Shown here in pieces: positions 45,658 to 54,720 of a stretch of 64,000 bases of DNA. Position numbers and translations under genes: made by a program. The notes beneath the pieces were generated by a model, which worked only from the letters and a program-made list of their open reading frames with translations, had not been told where the DNA came from and made no database searches. Source of the stretch: JBBECJ01 sp963763325 (GTDB taxonomy: Bacteria > Chloroflexota > Chloroflexia > Thermomicrobiales > CFX8); the NCBI GenBank assembly GCA_963763325.1, contig CAVXOL010000023.1, positions 62,001-126,000 on the forward strand, given 5' to 3'. Position 1 is the first letter of the stretch. Each line of letters begins with the position of its first letter.

Positions 45658-46086
45658 TCAGCTGGCGACTCCGACTAATTGCTTCGCCTCGTCGGCGTCA
45701 CGGCGCGCTTCGATCGCCTCCAGCGTTGCGGCCCAGGCATCCACCTGCGCGAGTTCGAGCACCGTCACGGCGGACTCCGCGTACTCCGCCGCATCATTGG
45801 CCCGCTTTTCGAGCTTGTTCACCTCACGCTGGTGCTTCCAGGTTTCGATGTCGGCGGCGGTCTCGTGCTTCTTTGCGTCCATGCGGGATCGCATCTGGTC
45901 GACGTGATCACTCATCTGCTTGCGATGCTCCTCACGCGCTGCGTCTGCCTGGTCGCGTTTTGCTTTGAGGCTCTCGATGGCCTCTGTCCGAGCCGTCTCC
46001 ATGTCCGTTCTCGTCTTCACGATCGATGTCTCGATCTTCGTGAGGCGTTCGTGTACCTTGGATAAGAACTCCTGCATGGTTGCCAT
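45658..46086 (-). CDS. Coiled-coil protein of unknown function
   Basis: 142 residues that are almost entirely helical and charged (heptad-like KVHERLTKIETSIVKTRTDMETA onward, AKRDQADAAREEHRKQ). No membrane helix or signal peptide. ATG 46086 has AAGGAG 8 nt upstream. Placed between DUF1269-like protein B and BON copy B. Could be a scaffold that pairs with the coiled-coil tails of the DUF1269-like neighbours; that is inference. Confidence 0.75.
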   Translation of the reverse strand: MATMQEFLSKVHERLTKIETSIVKTRTDMETARTEAIESLKAKRDQADAAREEHRKQMSDHVDQMRSRMDAKKHETAADIETWKHQREVNKLEKRANDAAEYAESAVTVLELAQVDAWAATLEAIEARRDADEAKQLVGVAS

Positions 46087-46179
46087 CTTGGTTACTCCTT
46101 CTGCGCGGCGTAGTCCGACTACGCCGATATGTGCTTCATCTGCTTCCTGATCCAATGCGTCGGCCGGCTCTGGTGGGGT

Positions 46180-46722
46180 TCAGTGTGGGTGGAGCCGTTC
46201 ACTGTGCCGTTCACTCCTTTCGCGCTTCTGCTCCTCCCAGGCCGCATCCCAATCTGCTTGCGCTTGCTTCTCGGCAGCCATCATTTGCGCTTGCGCCGCC
46301 TTAATTTCGTCCTTGCGGCGTACCTCTTCTGCCGCCGCGAATGCGGCCTTGACGTCCTCAGTCGACGCGCGGAACACGGTCCCGCCGAGCTGCTTCATGG
46401 AACGGTCAAGCGCTTCGACATCGAATTCGCCGACTTCGGCTATCAACCCGGTCTCCCCGGGCGGAATTCGGGCGGCGATGTCCAGCGCCTCGTCGGTTCC
46501 GAGGAGACCATCGATTAATCTGCCGACCAGTCCGTGGGGACGCGAGACGATTTCGAGTCGGTCCTGGTAATCACGCACGGCTGGCTCACCGCCCGGAAAC
46601 CGCTCGACCACAGCGCCTGCGTAGAGTGAGATGTGTCCAGTGTTGTCAAGTGTCTTCATCACGCCGAGGGCTCGGTACGCCGTACCCCGCTCTGTGAACC
46701 TCACGACAACGATGTTCCTCAT
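46180..46722 (-). CDS. DUF1269-like stress protein B with coiled-coil tail
   Basis: N-terminal alpha/beta domain (IVVVRFTERGTAYRALGVMKTL, about 4-25, then ISLYAGAVV) resembling DUF1269-type proteins; a middle segment (about 60-120) and a charged helical tail (about 125-180: EEVRRKDEIKAAQAQ). ATG 46722 has GGAAGGAA upstream. Paralogue of 48322-49020, but lacks the glycine-rich hydrophobic segment found there. Confidence 0.75.
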   Translation of the reverse strand: MRNIVVVRFTERGTAYRALGVMKTLDNTGHISLYAGAVVERFPGGEPAVRDYQDRLEIVSRPHGLVGRLIDGLLGTDEALDIAARIPPGETGLIAEVGEFDVEALDRSMKQLGGTVFRASTEDVKAAFAAAEEVRRKDEIKAAQAQMMAAEKQAQADWDAAWEEQKRERSERHSERLHPH

Positions 46723-46751
46723 TGAGAGTTCCTTCCGGTCTGGGCGATCGA

Positions 46752-47420
46752 TCAGTCATCCAGCGAAAGCTCGTCGACGACTGAGATGACGCCTGGGGTA
46801 GCCCACGCGGCTCGCTCCGCCGCTTCACGTTCGACAGTGGACCGAACCGTGCCGCGCAGTGTGATCGTTCCTTCGCGTGCCTCGACGTTAATCCTGATTG
46901 CATCGGCGACAGCACTGCGTTCCAGCCGCTGCTCAATGCGCTGTCTGACGTCCGCCTGCTTTGAGCGCGGGTTCAATTTGATCCGGCTCGCAATGAGGTT
47001 GCTGACCCCGATCACTCCGGCCAGGTCCCGAACAGCGTCCTCGGCTGCTCGCTTCTGGTAGTCCCAGGGCACCTCGCCACGTAGCGTGACCCAGCCGTTG
47101 GTGACCTCGCAGGTGACCAGGCCGGCGGGAACCGAGACGGCCTCATCCAGTGTCCGTCTGACGGCCGCGCCGATCTCGGCATCGGTGGGCTTGCGTAGCG
47201 TCGTCGGCGCGACGGCGATCTCGTTGATGACGCTGGTCACCCCGGAGATTCGCCAGGCGTCGCGACCGGCCTGCATGCGTTCGTCGTTGCTTCCAACTGA
47301 TCCGCGTAATGTGACGGTTCCCAGCACTACCTGGGTCTGAATGTCGGCTTCGTGGATACGTGGGTCCCAGGCCAGCTCGTCGTCCAGATCCCGCTTGATG
47401 ACGACATCGGACTTTGTCAT
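46752..47420 (-). CDS. Triple-BON-domain protein (copy A)
   Basis: Three BON domains (about 5-70, 78-143, 150-220) with TVTLRGSV, WVTLRGEV and TITLRGTV strands. 222 residues, no signal peptide. ATG 47420 has GAAAGG upstream. Gap to the DUF1269-like gene B is only 29 nt. Paralogue of 44924-45577. Confidence 0.88.
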   Translation of the reverse strand: MTKSDVVIKRDLDDELAWDPRIHEADIQTQVVLGTVTLRGSVGSNDERMQAGRDAWRISGVTSVINEIAVAPTTLRKPTDAEIGAAVRRTLDEAVSVPAGLVTCEVTNGWVTLRGEVPWDYQKRAAEDAVRDLAGVIGVSNLIASRIKLNPRSKQADVRQRIEQRLERSAVADAIRINVEAREGTITLRGTVRSTVEREAAERAAWATPGVISVVDELSLDD

Positions 47421-47547
47421 GTCAACTTGCCTTTCAACTCGCTCGACGAGGCTGGCCCGATGGAGCGGTATTGCGACCGTGCGTCACGATGGACGGCGAC
47501 ACGTGATCGCCATCATTTCTGCCGACCCATGCCGGCAGGCGTCATGG

Positions 47548-48111
47548 CTAGGCCGTCGAGGTCAGTTGGCGCCCCGCCTCGTGGAGCCGGAAGCCAAGGC
47601 CGATCAGGAACCCGCCGTAAACGATGGAGTACAGGCCGATGGCCCAGACCAGCGCGAGCGCTCCATCACCAGGGAAGAGCGCCGCGAGCACGCCGAACAC
47701 GATCGAGGCGATGCCGCCGAGCGCGAGGAACCACTCGTTATCGATCACCTTGCGCAACTCGATGGCGGTGACGACGTCGAAGATGCCGGTGACGATCGCC
47801 CAGGCGGCAATCACGTACATGAGTGCCAGGGTGGAGATGTCCGGCCAGATAGCGACAACCACGCCGGTCGCGATGCCGAGGACCCCGTTGAAGATGAACC
47901 CCCACGGGCTCTGGCCAGCCTGGCGCGCGTCGTTCGCGGCGAACAGGTTCGCCACACCGATGCTGATCGAGAATGCTGCAAACATGACGACCAGCGACAG
48001 CACGGTGAGGTCGGGCCAAACCCATGCGATGATGCCGAAACCGATGGCGAGCACCCCTTCGAGTGCGAAGAGCCACCACTTATCGGTGATGGCATTGGCG
48101 ATGGACCGCAT
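47548..48111 (-). CDS. HdeD-like (DUF308) membrane protein
   Basis: Six hydrophobic helices in tandem pairs (about 10-180): WWLFALEGVLAIGFGIIAW, WGFIFNGVLGIATGVVVAIWP and EWFLALGGIASIVFGVLAAL, a triplicated hairpin pattern typical of DUF308/HdeD. E. coli HdeD is linked to acid resistance. 187 residues. ATG 48111 has AAAGGAA upstream. Within the minus-strand island. Confidence 0.9.
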   Translation of the reverse strand: MRSIANAITDKWWLFALEGVLAIGFGIIAWVWPDLTVLSLVVMFAAFSISIGVANLFAANDARQAGQSPWGFIFNGVLGIATGVVVAIWPDISTLALMYVIAAWAIVTGIFDVVTAIELRKVIDNEWFLALGGIASIVFGVLAALFPGDGALALVWAIGLYSIVYGGFLIGLGFRLHEAGRQLTSTA

Positions 48112-48321
48112 TGCGTTCCGTTCCTTTCCAGCGGACAGATGTCCGCGATACATGCGTGAGAAATCGGGTTGATGTCGGTGCCGTGTTGCCGCGCCGCTGC
48201 ACATGCACCACAGTGCTGAGTGCTACAGGGCAAGCGCTTCCCTTGAGCTGCCACGCCTGGTGCAGCTTTGCGCGACGTTCTTGTAATCGGCCTGGATGTC
48301 AGGCCGCCGCTCGTCGATCTT

Positions 48322-49020
48322 CTACTTGCGTGTAGGGCGCGCCGCTGCCGCGTGCTCGCGTACCGCCGCAGCCTTGGCCGCACCTTCCAGGCGAGCCGCC
48401 TCAATGCGTGTCTTGGCGCGTTCCTGCTTTGCCCGCAGTCGGTCCTGGGCGGTGTCGATCTTCGCCTGTAGCTTGGCCTTGTCCTCCGCGCGGGCCTGGT
48501 CATACTCGGCCCGTAGAGCAGCGATTTCAGCCTTCGTTGCCGTGACATCCCGTTCGTACATGTCGGCGACGAACTCGGTGCGTGCGCTCCTGAAGACGAC
48601 TCCACCAGCGGCTTCCATCTTGGTATCGAGCGGAAGGACCCACTCTTCCTGGATTTCAGCGACGACGGCGGCAGTTCCGGGTTCCAGGTGATTGCCAACC
48701 TCGTTCACGAAGTCCAGGTCGATCCCGAGCTCCGCGAGGTCGTAGGCGCTGCCAGCGGCTGTGCCGGCCATCGCGCCGACGGCGACACCAACCGGTCCGC
48801 CGAGCATACCGACGAGTCCGCCGGTGAGCATCCCGACCGCGGTGCCGAGCGGTCCATCCTCGGCGGTCTCTCTGACCGCCACCGTCCCGCTGGCGTCCTT
48901 CGCGATGACGGCCTCTCCGTAGAGCGTGATGCTGCCTTCGGCGTGGAGTTCCTTGAGTATCCGAACGCCCTCGTATGCCTGGTGTTCGCTGTTGAATACT
49001 GTGACGACCATCTTGTCCAT
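48322..49020 (-). CDS. DUF1269-like stress protein A with glycine-zipper segment and coiled-coil tail
   Basis: N-terminal domain MVVTVFNSEHQAYEGVRILKEL with ISLY/ITLYGEAVI strand as in protein B; a glycine-rich hydrophobic stretch (about 60-95: GTAVGMLTGGLVGMLGG) that may insert in the membrane; then a long charged coiled coil (about 155-232: ALRAEYDQARAEDKAKLQ). ATG 49020 with AAAGGA upstream. 232 residues. Shows the same module order as 46180-46722 (DUF1269-like, one gene, BON). Confidence 0.8.
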   Translation of the reverse strand: MDKMVVTVFNSEHQAYEGVRILKELHAEGSITLYGEAVIAKDASGTVAVRETAEDGPLGTAVGMLTGGLVGMLGGPVGVAVGAMAGTAAGSAYDLAELGIDLDFVNEVGNHLEPGTAAVVAEIQEEWVLPLDTKMEAAGGVVFRSARTEFVADMYERDVTATKAEIAALRAEYDQARAEDKAKLQAKIDTAQDRLRAKQERAKTRIEAARLEGAAKAAAVREHAAAARPTRK

Positions 49021-49234
49021 GACTGCGTTCCTTTCGGTCTACGATGCTGGGCGCGATCAATTGGCTGCGCCCGAGTGCCTGCTCTGCTCCGTGCTCTTTT
49101 TCGGTGTGTGCTGCTGCACCTCCTTCGTCATCATCGTTCCGGAAGGAGTCTCTCGTCCGAGGGGATGACCCGTCGTCACACAATTTGTATGAATCGCGAC
49201 TGTGGAGTTGTATGGCTGTAGAGGGAGTCCGTCG

Positions 49235-49465
49235 TCACCCGAGGTGGCTGACGAACGTGCGGCGGACTTCGAGTAGCTCCAGGCTCAGCGCCTCAATCTG
49301 GCTCAGCACGCCGTAGAGTGCCGCCCGGTCGCGCAGGTGACCGAACAGCAGCGTGTCACCGTCCTGTGTCCGCGAATCCAGGTCGGGGAAGGCGGCAAGT
49401 GTCGTTTCACCGAGCACGCCGCGCACACGAATCTCGTAGCCAATGGGTACTGTCAGGTCATCCAT
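49235..49465 (-). CDS. Small conserved hypothetical protein
   Basis: 76 residues: YEIRVRGVLGETTLAAFPDL, DGDTLLFGHLRDRAALYGVL and SLELLEVRR form a compact beta-alpha pattern. I recognise the pattern as a small family common in high-GC bacteria, function unknown. ATG 49465 has no strong ribosome site. Immediately downstream of the LuxR regulator on the same strand. Confidence 0.65.
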   Translation of the reverse strand: MDDLTVPIGYEIRVRGVLGETTLAAFPDLDSRTQDGDTLLFGHLRDRAALYGVLSQIEALSLELLEVRRTFVSHLG

Positions 49466-49526
49466 GGGCCGAGTATGGCGAGCGAGCGGATGAGCGCGCA
49501 TCGTCCGAATCGGATGAGTGAACAGG

Positions 49527-52332
49527 TTACCGCTTCGGGGGAGTGGACGAGCGGAGAAGACCGAGTGCACGGGAGCGCTCGACAGCCTCCGTGCGACGGT
49601 GGACGTCGAGCTTGGAATAGATATGACGCATGTGAGTCTTGACCGTACTGGTCGAGAGCGAGAGCTCGGCGGCGATCTCAGGCGCGGACAAATTGCTGGG
49701 CAGGAAGCGCAACACGCGCAGTTCACCTTCACTGAGATCTTCGTGAAGCTCGAACGGGTCGCCTGAACGGAGGGGCGGAGATGCTCCGGTCAGCATGTCG
49801 AGGATGTCCGCCACGAGGACGGGATGAGTCGTTCGCTCAAGCCGGTGGCGTTCGAGCAGCGCCTGGGCGGGAACCAGCGCGAATGCGAATAGCGTCCCAT
49901 CCTGCTCGGCCAGATCAAGTGCCCGCTCGATGGCAGCATCTCTGGCTTGCCGTTCACCAATCCGATCGCGCGCAATCGCCTCAAGGATGAAAGCCTGGAC
50001 GACGGTCAGTTCCAGGACCATCGGCGCGACGCCAGCGAGCACCGGTGCGAGAACGTCGAGCGCAGCACGTGCGTCGCCATCAGCAAGGTGGAGCGCGGCG
50101 GTCGCAGCGCCCAGCTCACCCCAGGGCTGCTCCTCCTCGTCCGACAGCTCGGCGATCGTCGCGCGAGCGGCTGCCAGATCTCCTAACCGCAGCTGGGTGT
50201 ACACCGTGAACTGCCGGGTGAGGATCAACAGCACATGTCGCGTAACGAGCCTGGTCTGGCATTGCTCGGCCGCATGAAACGCGGTGAGTGCCTGTGTGAA
50301 CTGACCCTGGCAGATGTACTGAAGTCCTCGCGCCAGATTGATAAGCAGCGCGGTGGCGGGATCGACCTCCGGGCTCATGGCCCGTTCGGCTCGATCGAGC
50401 CAACTCTCGCCTTCCGCGAATCGGCCTTGTGCCAGGTACGCTATGCCTGTTGCCGCCATTGGAACACAGGAGATCGGCTTCGTCGCCCAGCCCTGCGCCT
50501 CGGCTATCTCGATTGCTTCCAAGCTGTGTTTCAACTGTTGGGTGAATGAGTGCCGACCGGCTGCCAGCGCGAGGTGGGCGAGACAGTTGACCTCGATGTA
50601 CGGCCGGCCGATTTGCCGACCCAACTCGAGTCCCTGCTCCAGGTGGTGTATTGCCTCATCGATCCGCAACGACCACAGTTCGACAATGCCAAGGTTCTTA
50701 AGGGCGAATGCCCTGGCGTCGTTGGAGAGCGTGACATCACTCATCGTGTCGGCGGACGACGGTCCTATCAGCGCCTGTGCCTCGTCGAGGGCAGCGCTGA
50801 AGTCACCGCGCCGTCGAGCAAGCGACAGCCGGGTAACGGCAAGGGCGATCTGGAATCGGCGCAGCCGCTCGTCAGGCACGGCACCGGCATGACGCTCCGC
50901 AAGGTCGATGAACGCAGCGACGTTGTCGAGCGACCCATTGACCAACTGATCGCCCGCGAAGACTCTGGCTAGCTCCGGGTCGGAGACGGCGTCGGCCGGG
51001 AACGCGGCGAGCAGCGTGTGGATCGTCGCTTCGTGTCCGTCGAGGACGAGGCTGAAATTGTGGTCCGCTAGCAAGCGGGAAGCGTACGGCCAGTCCTCGG
51101 CAGCCTGAGCGTGTCGAATCGCGTCGATCACGTACCCGTGCTCGGCATACCACGTGGCCGCGGCACGGTGAAGTCCCGGAATGACTTCTGGCGCGGTTCT
51201 GCGCAGCTCCAGACGTAAGAGGTCCACGAACAGATGATGGTATCGGAACCACGAATGTGCTGCATCCAGCGGCACGATGAACGCATTCGCTTGCACGAGC
51301 GAGTGCAGGACGCGTTCCGCTCCGGACGTTCCGAGGAGAGCGTCGGCCAACGCGCCGTTGACCTGCTCGAGGATCGACGTGCAGAGCAGGAGCTGTCGAA
51401 CTTCCCCGGGCTGGCGTTCGAGAACCTCCGCCAGCAGGTAATCGGCCACGGTACGCTCGCTGCCAGAGAACTCGACGACGAAACGTTCGGGGTCTGGATG
51501 ATCGGTCGAGCGACAGTGCGGCGAGCCGTAACCCGGCTGCCCATCCCTCCGTCCGCTCGTGTAGCCTGCACATGCTCTCTTCCGACAATGTGATACCTGA
51601 CGCGGTGAGTAGCTCGCGCGTTTCGGCGAGTGTGAAGCGCAGGTCAGGTTCACGGATTTCGGTCAGTTGGCCGGAGAGCCGCAGTCGGTGCAGGCCAAGC
51701 TGCAGGTCGCGCCGGGTGGCGAGGACGATCCACAGGAGTGGCGGGCGCCGTGCGAGGAAGCGCTCGATCTGCACGAATGCCTCCGCGGAACTCAGTTCGT
51801 GCAGGTCGTCGATGACAAGAATGATGGGATCTTCTAAGGAGTCAAGCTCAGACACCAGTCGGTCGACCACCGTGTCACCGTTGAACTCCGGCGATGGTGT
51901 CAACTTCTCGACGAATCCATTGGCACCCGAGGCAACACGAAGTTGATTGACCAGTGCGAGCCAGAAGCGTTGCACATCACGCTCGCCACGATCGACCGAC
52001 ACCCATGCGGTGCGCTCGCTCAGTCCTGATGCGTTAATCCACGACCGCAGCAGGAAGGTCTTGCCGCTCCCAGGTGGGGCCGACAACAGCGTCACACCGC
52101 CCGCGATACCGGCCTCCAGCGACTCAAACAGCACGTGTCGAAGCACGACCGGCGGTGTCGTCCCCGGAAGTTGCGGACTCGCCGGGGCAAGCGAACGCGT
52201 GCCAGCCGTGAAGCGCTGGCGATAAGCCGGTACGTCCGGAGCGTCTCCGTACGTTCCGTTTGTGACGATCGGTCGATGTCGCCGTGGCGTAGCCATCGAT
52301 CCGTGGTCCCTGTGCTGGATCGGACGATCCAT
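49527..52332 (-). CDS. LuxR/MalT-type (LAL) ATP-binding transcriptional regulator, one frame change
   Basis: Large regulator with an N-terminal P-loop NTPase (LLSAPPGSGKTFLLRSW; Walker B ILVIDDLHEL), a long TPR-like middle region (about 400-830) and a C-terminal LuxR HTH (LSEGELRVLRFLPSNLSAPEIA, STVKTHMRHIYSKL). The frame changes once near 51507: LSLDRSS reads on as HPDPERFVVEFSG in another frame. ATG 52332 has GGAAG upstream; ATG 52296 is the alternative. About 930 residues when joined. First gene of the minus-strand island and a likely activator of it. Confidence 0.87.
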
Positions 52333-52365
52333 TAGGCTTCCAAGCGTGGGAGTCCGATGACTTGT

Positions 52366-52388
52366 AGTATAGCCGCTGTTGGTGTCAA
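52366..52388 (-). promoter_or_regulatory. Promoter-like elements before the LAL regulator
   Basis: On the minus strand, TTGACA (52388-52383) and TATACT (52371-52366) lie just upstream of the regulator start. The spacing of 11 nt is too short for the two to work together, so a shifted -10 (TACAAG) with TTGACA is possible. Weak evidence. Confidence 0.3.
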
Positions 52389-52744
52389 TCGCGCATATCC
52401 CGAGGCGCAGCAGTGTGCAGCAATAATGAGCATGGGTGTGAGACGCGCTCGTCGTGCCAGCCTGGCGCATTGCTGCTGGCCGACTCATCGTTCCCTATAC
52501 GGCTGCTCCAGTCGTCTTATACGCCGTGAGATTCATCTGGACTTGGCCAGGTTCTGTGGACAGATCGACATCAGGTGACCAGCCTGACGGTGGTCACGAC
52601 CTCCTCGAAGTCGACCGGGCTCTCGTAACCGATGCCCGATATCTTGACGAACCGGGCACAGTCGTGAATAGTGGCCGGCGCCGCCCGACGCAGGCTGCTG
52701 GGCACGACGCCATCTTCGTCACCACGGAGGGAAACAGAGCCACT

Positions 52745-53488
52745 ATGTCATCGAGTACACCGGCCGCGAGCGGCCAGCCGTCGAGTTCTGGCAGCGACAT
52801 CGAGTCGTTCACGCGAGCGATGATCGTCGTCGCCCACCCTGACGATGCCGAGTTTTCTTCGGCTGGCACGTTGGCCAAGTTTGCCCGGGAGGGGAAGCAT
52901 GTCGTGCTGGTCCTCTGTACGTCGGGTGATAAGGGAACGGCTCGGCGAGACATCAGCTCGGCAGACCTGGCGGCGATGCGTGAGGCTGAACAGTTGGAGG
53001 CAAGCAAGCGGCTGGGATTAGCGGAGACGGTTTTCCTGCGGCTCGGTGATGGCGAACTCGTGCCTGACATCGCCTTCCGCGAAAAGGTCGTCCGCGAGAT
53101 CCGCACTCACCGCCCCGATGTCTTGATAACCCATGATCCCTTCCGTCCTTACGCGCTCCATCCGGATCATCGGGCGGTTGGCATTACTGCCGTCGATTCG
53201 GTTTACCCTACAGCCCGTGATCCTCTCTACTTCCCTCAGCATCTGCAGGAAGGACTGGAGCCGCACAAAGTTGCTGAGCTCTGGCTCTACGGTTCAGAGG
53301 TGCCGGACACGTTCATCGACATCAGCGACACCTTCGACACGAAGATCCACGCATTGAAGGCGCACCAGAGCCAGGTAGGCACGGCAGAGACGCTGGAGCA
53401 GCGTATGCGTGACCGCGCCGAAGAGCTGGGTCGCGAGCACGGTCTGCCGATGGCAGAGGCATTCAAAGTCGTCAAGATGCGGCGGTAG
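52745..53488 (+). CDS. PIG-L/LmbE-family deacetylase
   Basis: Zinc-dependent N-acetylglucosaminyl deacetylase-like enzyme. AHPDDAEF (about 30-37) and HPDHRAVG (about 140-147) give the metal ligands; VLVLCTSGDKG and ITHDPFRPYALHP are family strands. ATG 52745; 247 residues. Substrate could be a thiol, glycan or small-molecule intermediate; the family is broad. Divergent from the LAL regulator. Followed by the M24 peptidase. Confidence 0.92.
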   Translation: MSSSTPAASGQPSSSGSDIESFTRAMIVVAHPDDAEFSSAGTLAKFAREGKHVVLVLCTSGDKGTARRDISSADLAAMREAEQLEASKRLGLAETVFLRLGDGELVPDIAFREKVVREIRTHRPDVLITHDPFRPYALHPDHRAVGITAVDSVYPTARDPLYFPQHLQEGLEPHKVAELWLYGSEVPDTFIDISDTFDTKIHALKAHQSQVGTAETLEQRMRDRAEELGREHGLPMAEAFKVVKMRR

Positions 53489-53526
53489 TTGGCACCTGGG
53501 AATCAGGAAGTGGAAAGCGGGGGCTG

Positions 53527-54720
53527 ATGGAATCGAACATCGTTCGGGAGAAGCTGGCGCAGGCCGTCGAGATTCTGAATGAGGAAGATGTTGACCTCTG
53601 GATGCTGGTTGGGCGTGAGACCGACACGCTGGGTGATCCGAGCCTGCCGCTCGTCGTCGGGACGAGTGTGACGTGGGAGTCAGCGTTTCTGGTTTCGCGG
53701 ACCGGCGAGCACATCGCGATTGTCGGGACCGGGGATGTTGAGAACATCAGGCAGACCGGAGCCTGGGACGAGGTAGTCGGTTACGTTGAGGGAATCACGG
53801 CACCGCTGGTCGCGGCGCTGGACAGGTTGAACCCGAACGTCATCGCTCTGAATTACTCGACCGACAACAACATGGCTGATGGGCTGACCCACGGCATGTA
53901 CCTGTTGCTGGAAGAGCAGTTGCGCGGGACGCCGTATTGGGAGCGTGTCCAGTCGGCCGGTGAAATTCCGACCAAGGTGCGTGCGAGGAAGTCTCCAACC
54001 GAGCTGAAGCGAATCCGCGAGGCAGTCCAGACAACTGAGCGAATCTGGGAGGCGGTCGCTGGCTGGCTGCGGCCAGGACTGACGGAGAACCAGATCAGCA
54101 CCTTCATGCACGATCAGCTGGAGGAGCGACGGATCGGTTCGTCATGGGATTGGAAGTACTGCCCGACGGTCACGGCTGGACCAGATTCGCCGCGCGGACA
54201 TGTCGGTCCGACCGATATCCTGACCGAGGCTGGCCACCTGATCACGATCGACTTCGGGGTGAATCAGGAAGAGTATTCGTCGGACATGCAGCGTACGTTC
54301 TACTTCCTCAAACCCGGAGAGACAGAGGCTCCCGAGGAAGTTCGGCGTCACTTCGCGATCGTCGATCGTTGCATTCAGGAAGCCGCTACGTTTATCAAGC
54401 CTGGAGTGGCCGGTTGGGAGGTCGACGACATCGCGCGGAAGATCTTCTCCGAAGAGGGGTTGGACGAGTGGCAGTTCGCGCTTGGCCATCAGATGGGCCG
54501 TGCGTGTCACGACGGCGGAACGGTGATCGGACCGCGCTGGGAACGCTATGGACAGCGTCCGTATGGGGCGCTTGAAGAGAATGAAGTTTACACGCTCGAA
54601 ATCGGCTGCCTCGTTCCAGGTTACGGCTATGTCAGCCAGGAAGAGGACATCGTCGTTACTGCTGATGGTTGCGAGTTCCTTGCGCCGCCGCAGCGCGAAG
54701 TAATGTTGATCCGCTCGTGA
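53527..54720 (+). CDS. M24-family metallopeptidase (Xaa-Pro aminopeptidase-like)
   Basis: Two-domain pita-bread peptidase. N-terminal creatinase-like domain (about 1-150), catalytic domain with metal ligands in ITIDFGVNQEEYSSDMQRTF (two Asp), FALGHQMGRA (His), YTLEIGCLV (Glu) and QEEDIVVT (Glu). 397 residues. ATG 53527. May cleave X-Pro dipeptides or related amide bonds. The M20 gene begins at its stop. Confidence 0.9.
   Translation: MESNIVREKLAQAVEILNEEDVDLWMLVGRETDTLGDPSLPLVVGTSVTWESAFLVSRTGEHIAIVGTGDVENIRQTGAWDEVVGYVEGITAPLVAALDRLNPNVIALNYSTDNNMADGLTHGMYLLLEEQLRGTPYWERVQSAGEIPTKVRARKSPTELKRIREAVQTTERIWEAVAGWLRPGLTENQISTFMHDQLEERRIGSSWDWKYCPTVTAGPDSPRGHVGPTDILTEAGHLITIDFGVNQEEYSSDMQRTFYFLKPGETEAPEEVRRHFAIVDRCIQEAATFIKPGVAGWEVDDIARKIFSEEGLDEWQFALGHQMGRACHDGGTVIGPRWERYGQRPYGALEENEVYTLEIGCLVPGYGYVSQEEDIVVTADGCEFLAPPQREVMLIRS

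Noticed and set aside
45066..45968. Plus-strand open frame of 300 codons across the BON gene
   Set aside because: Ser/Arg-rich antisense shadow; BON domains and ribosome site are on the minus strand.
47341..48159. Plus-strand open frame of 272 codons across the HdeD-like gene
   Set aside because: Low-quality polar composition; the minus strand encodes the repeated membrane hairpins.
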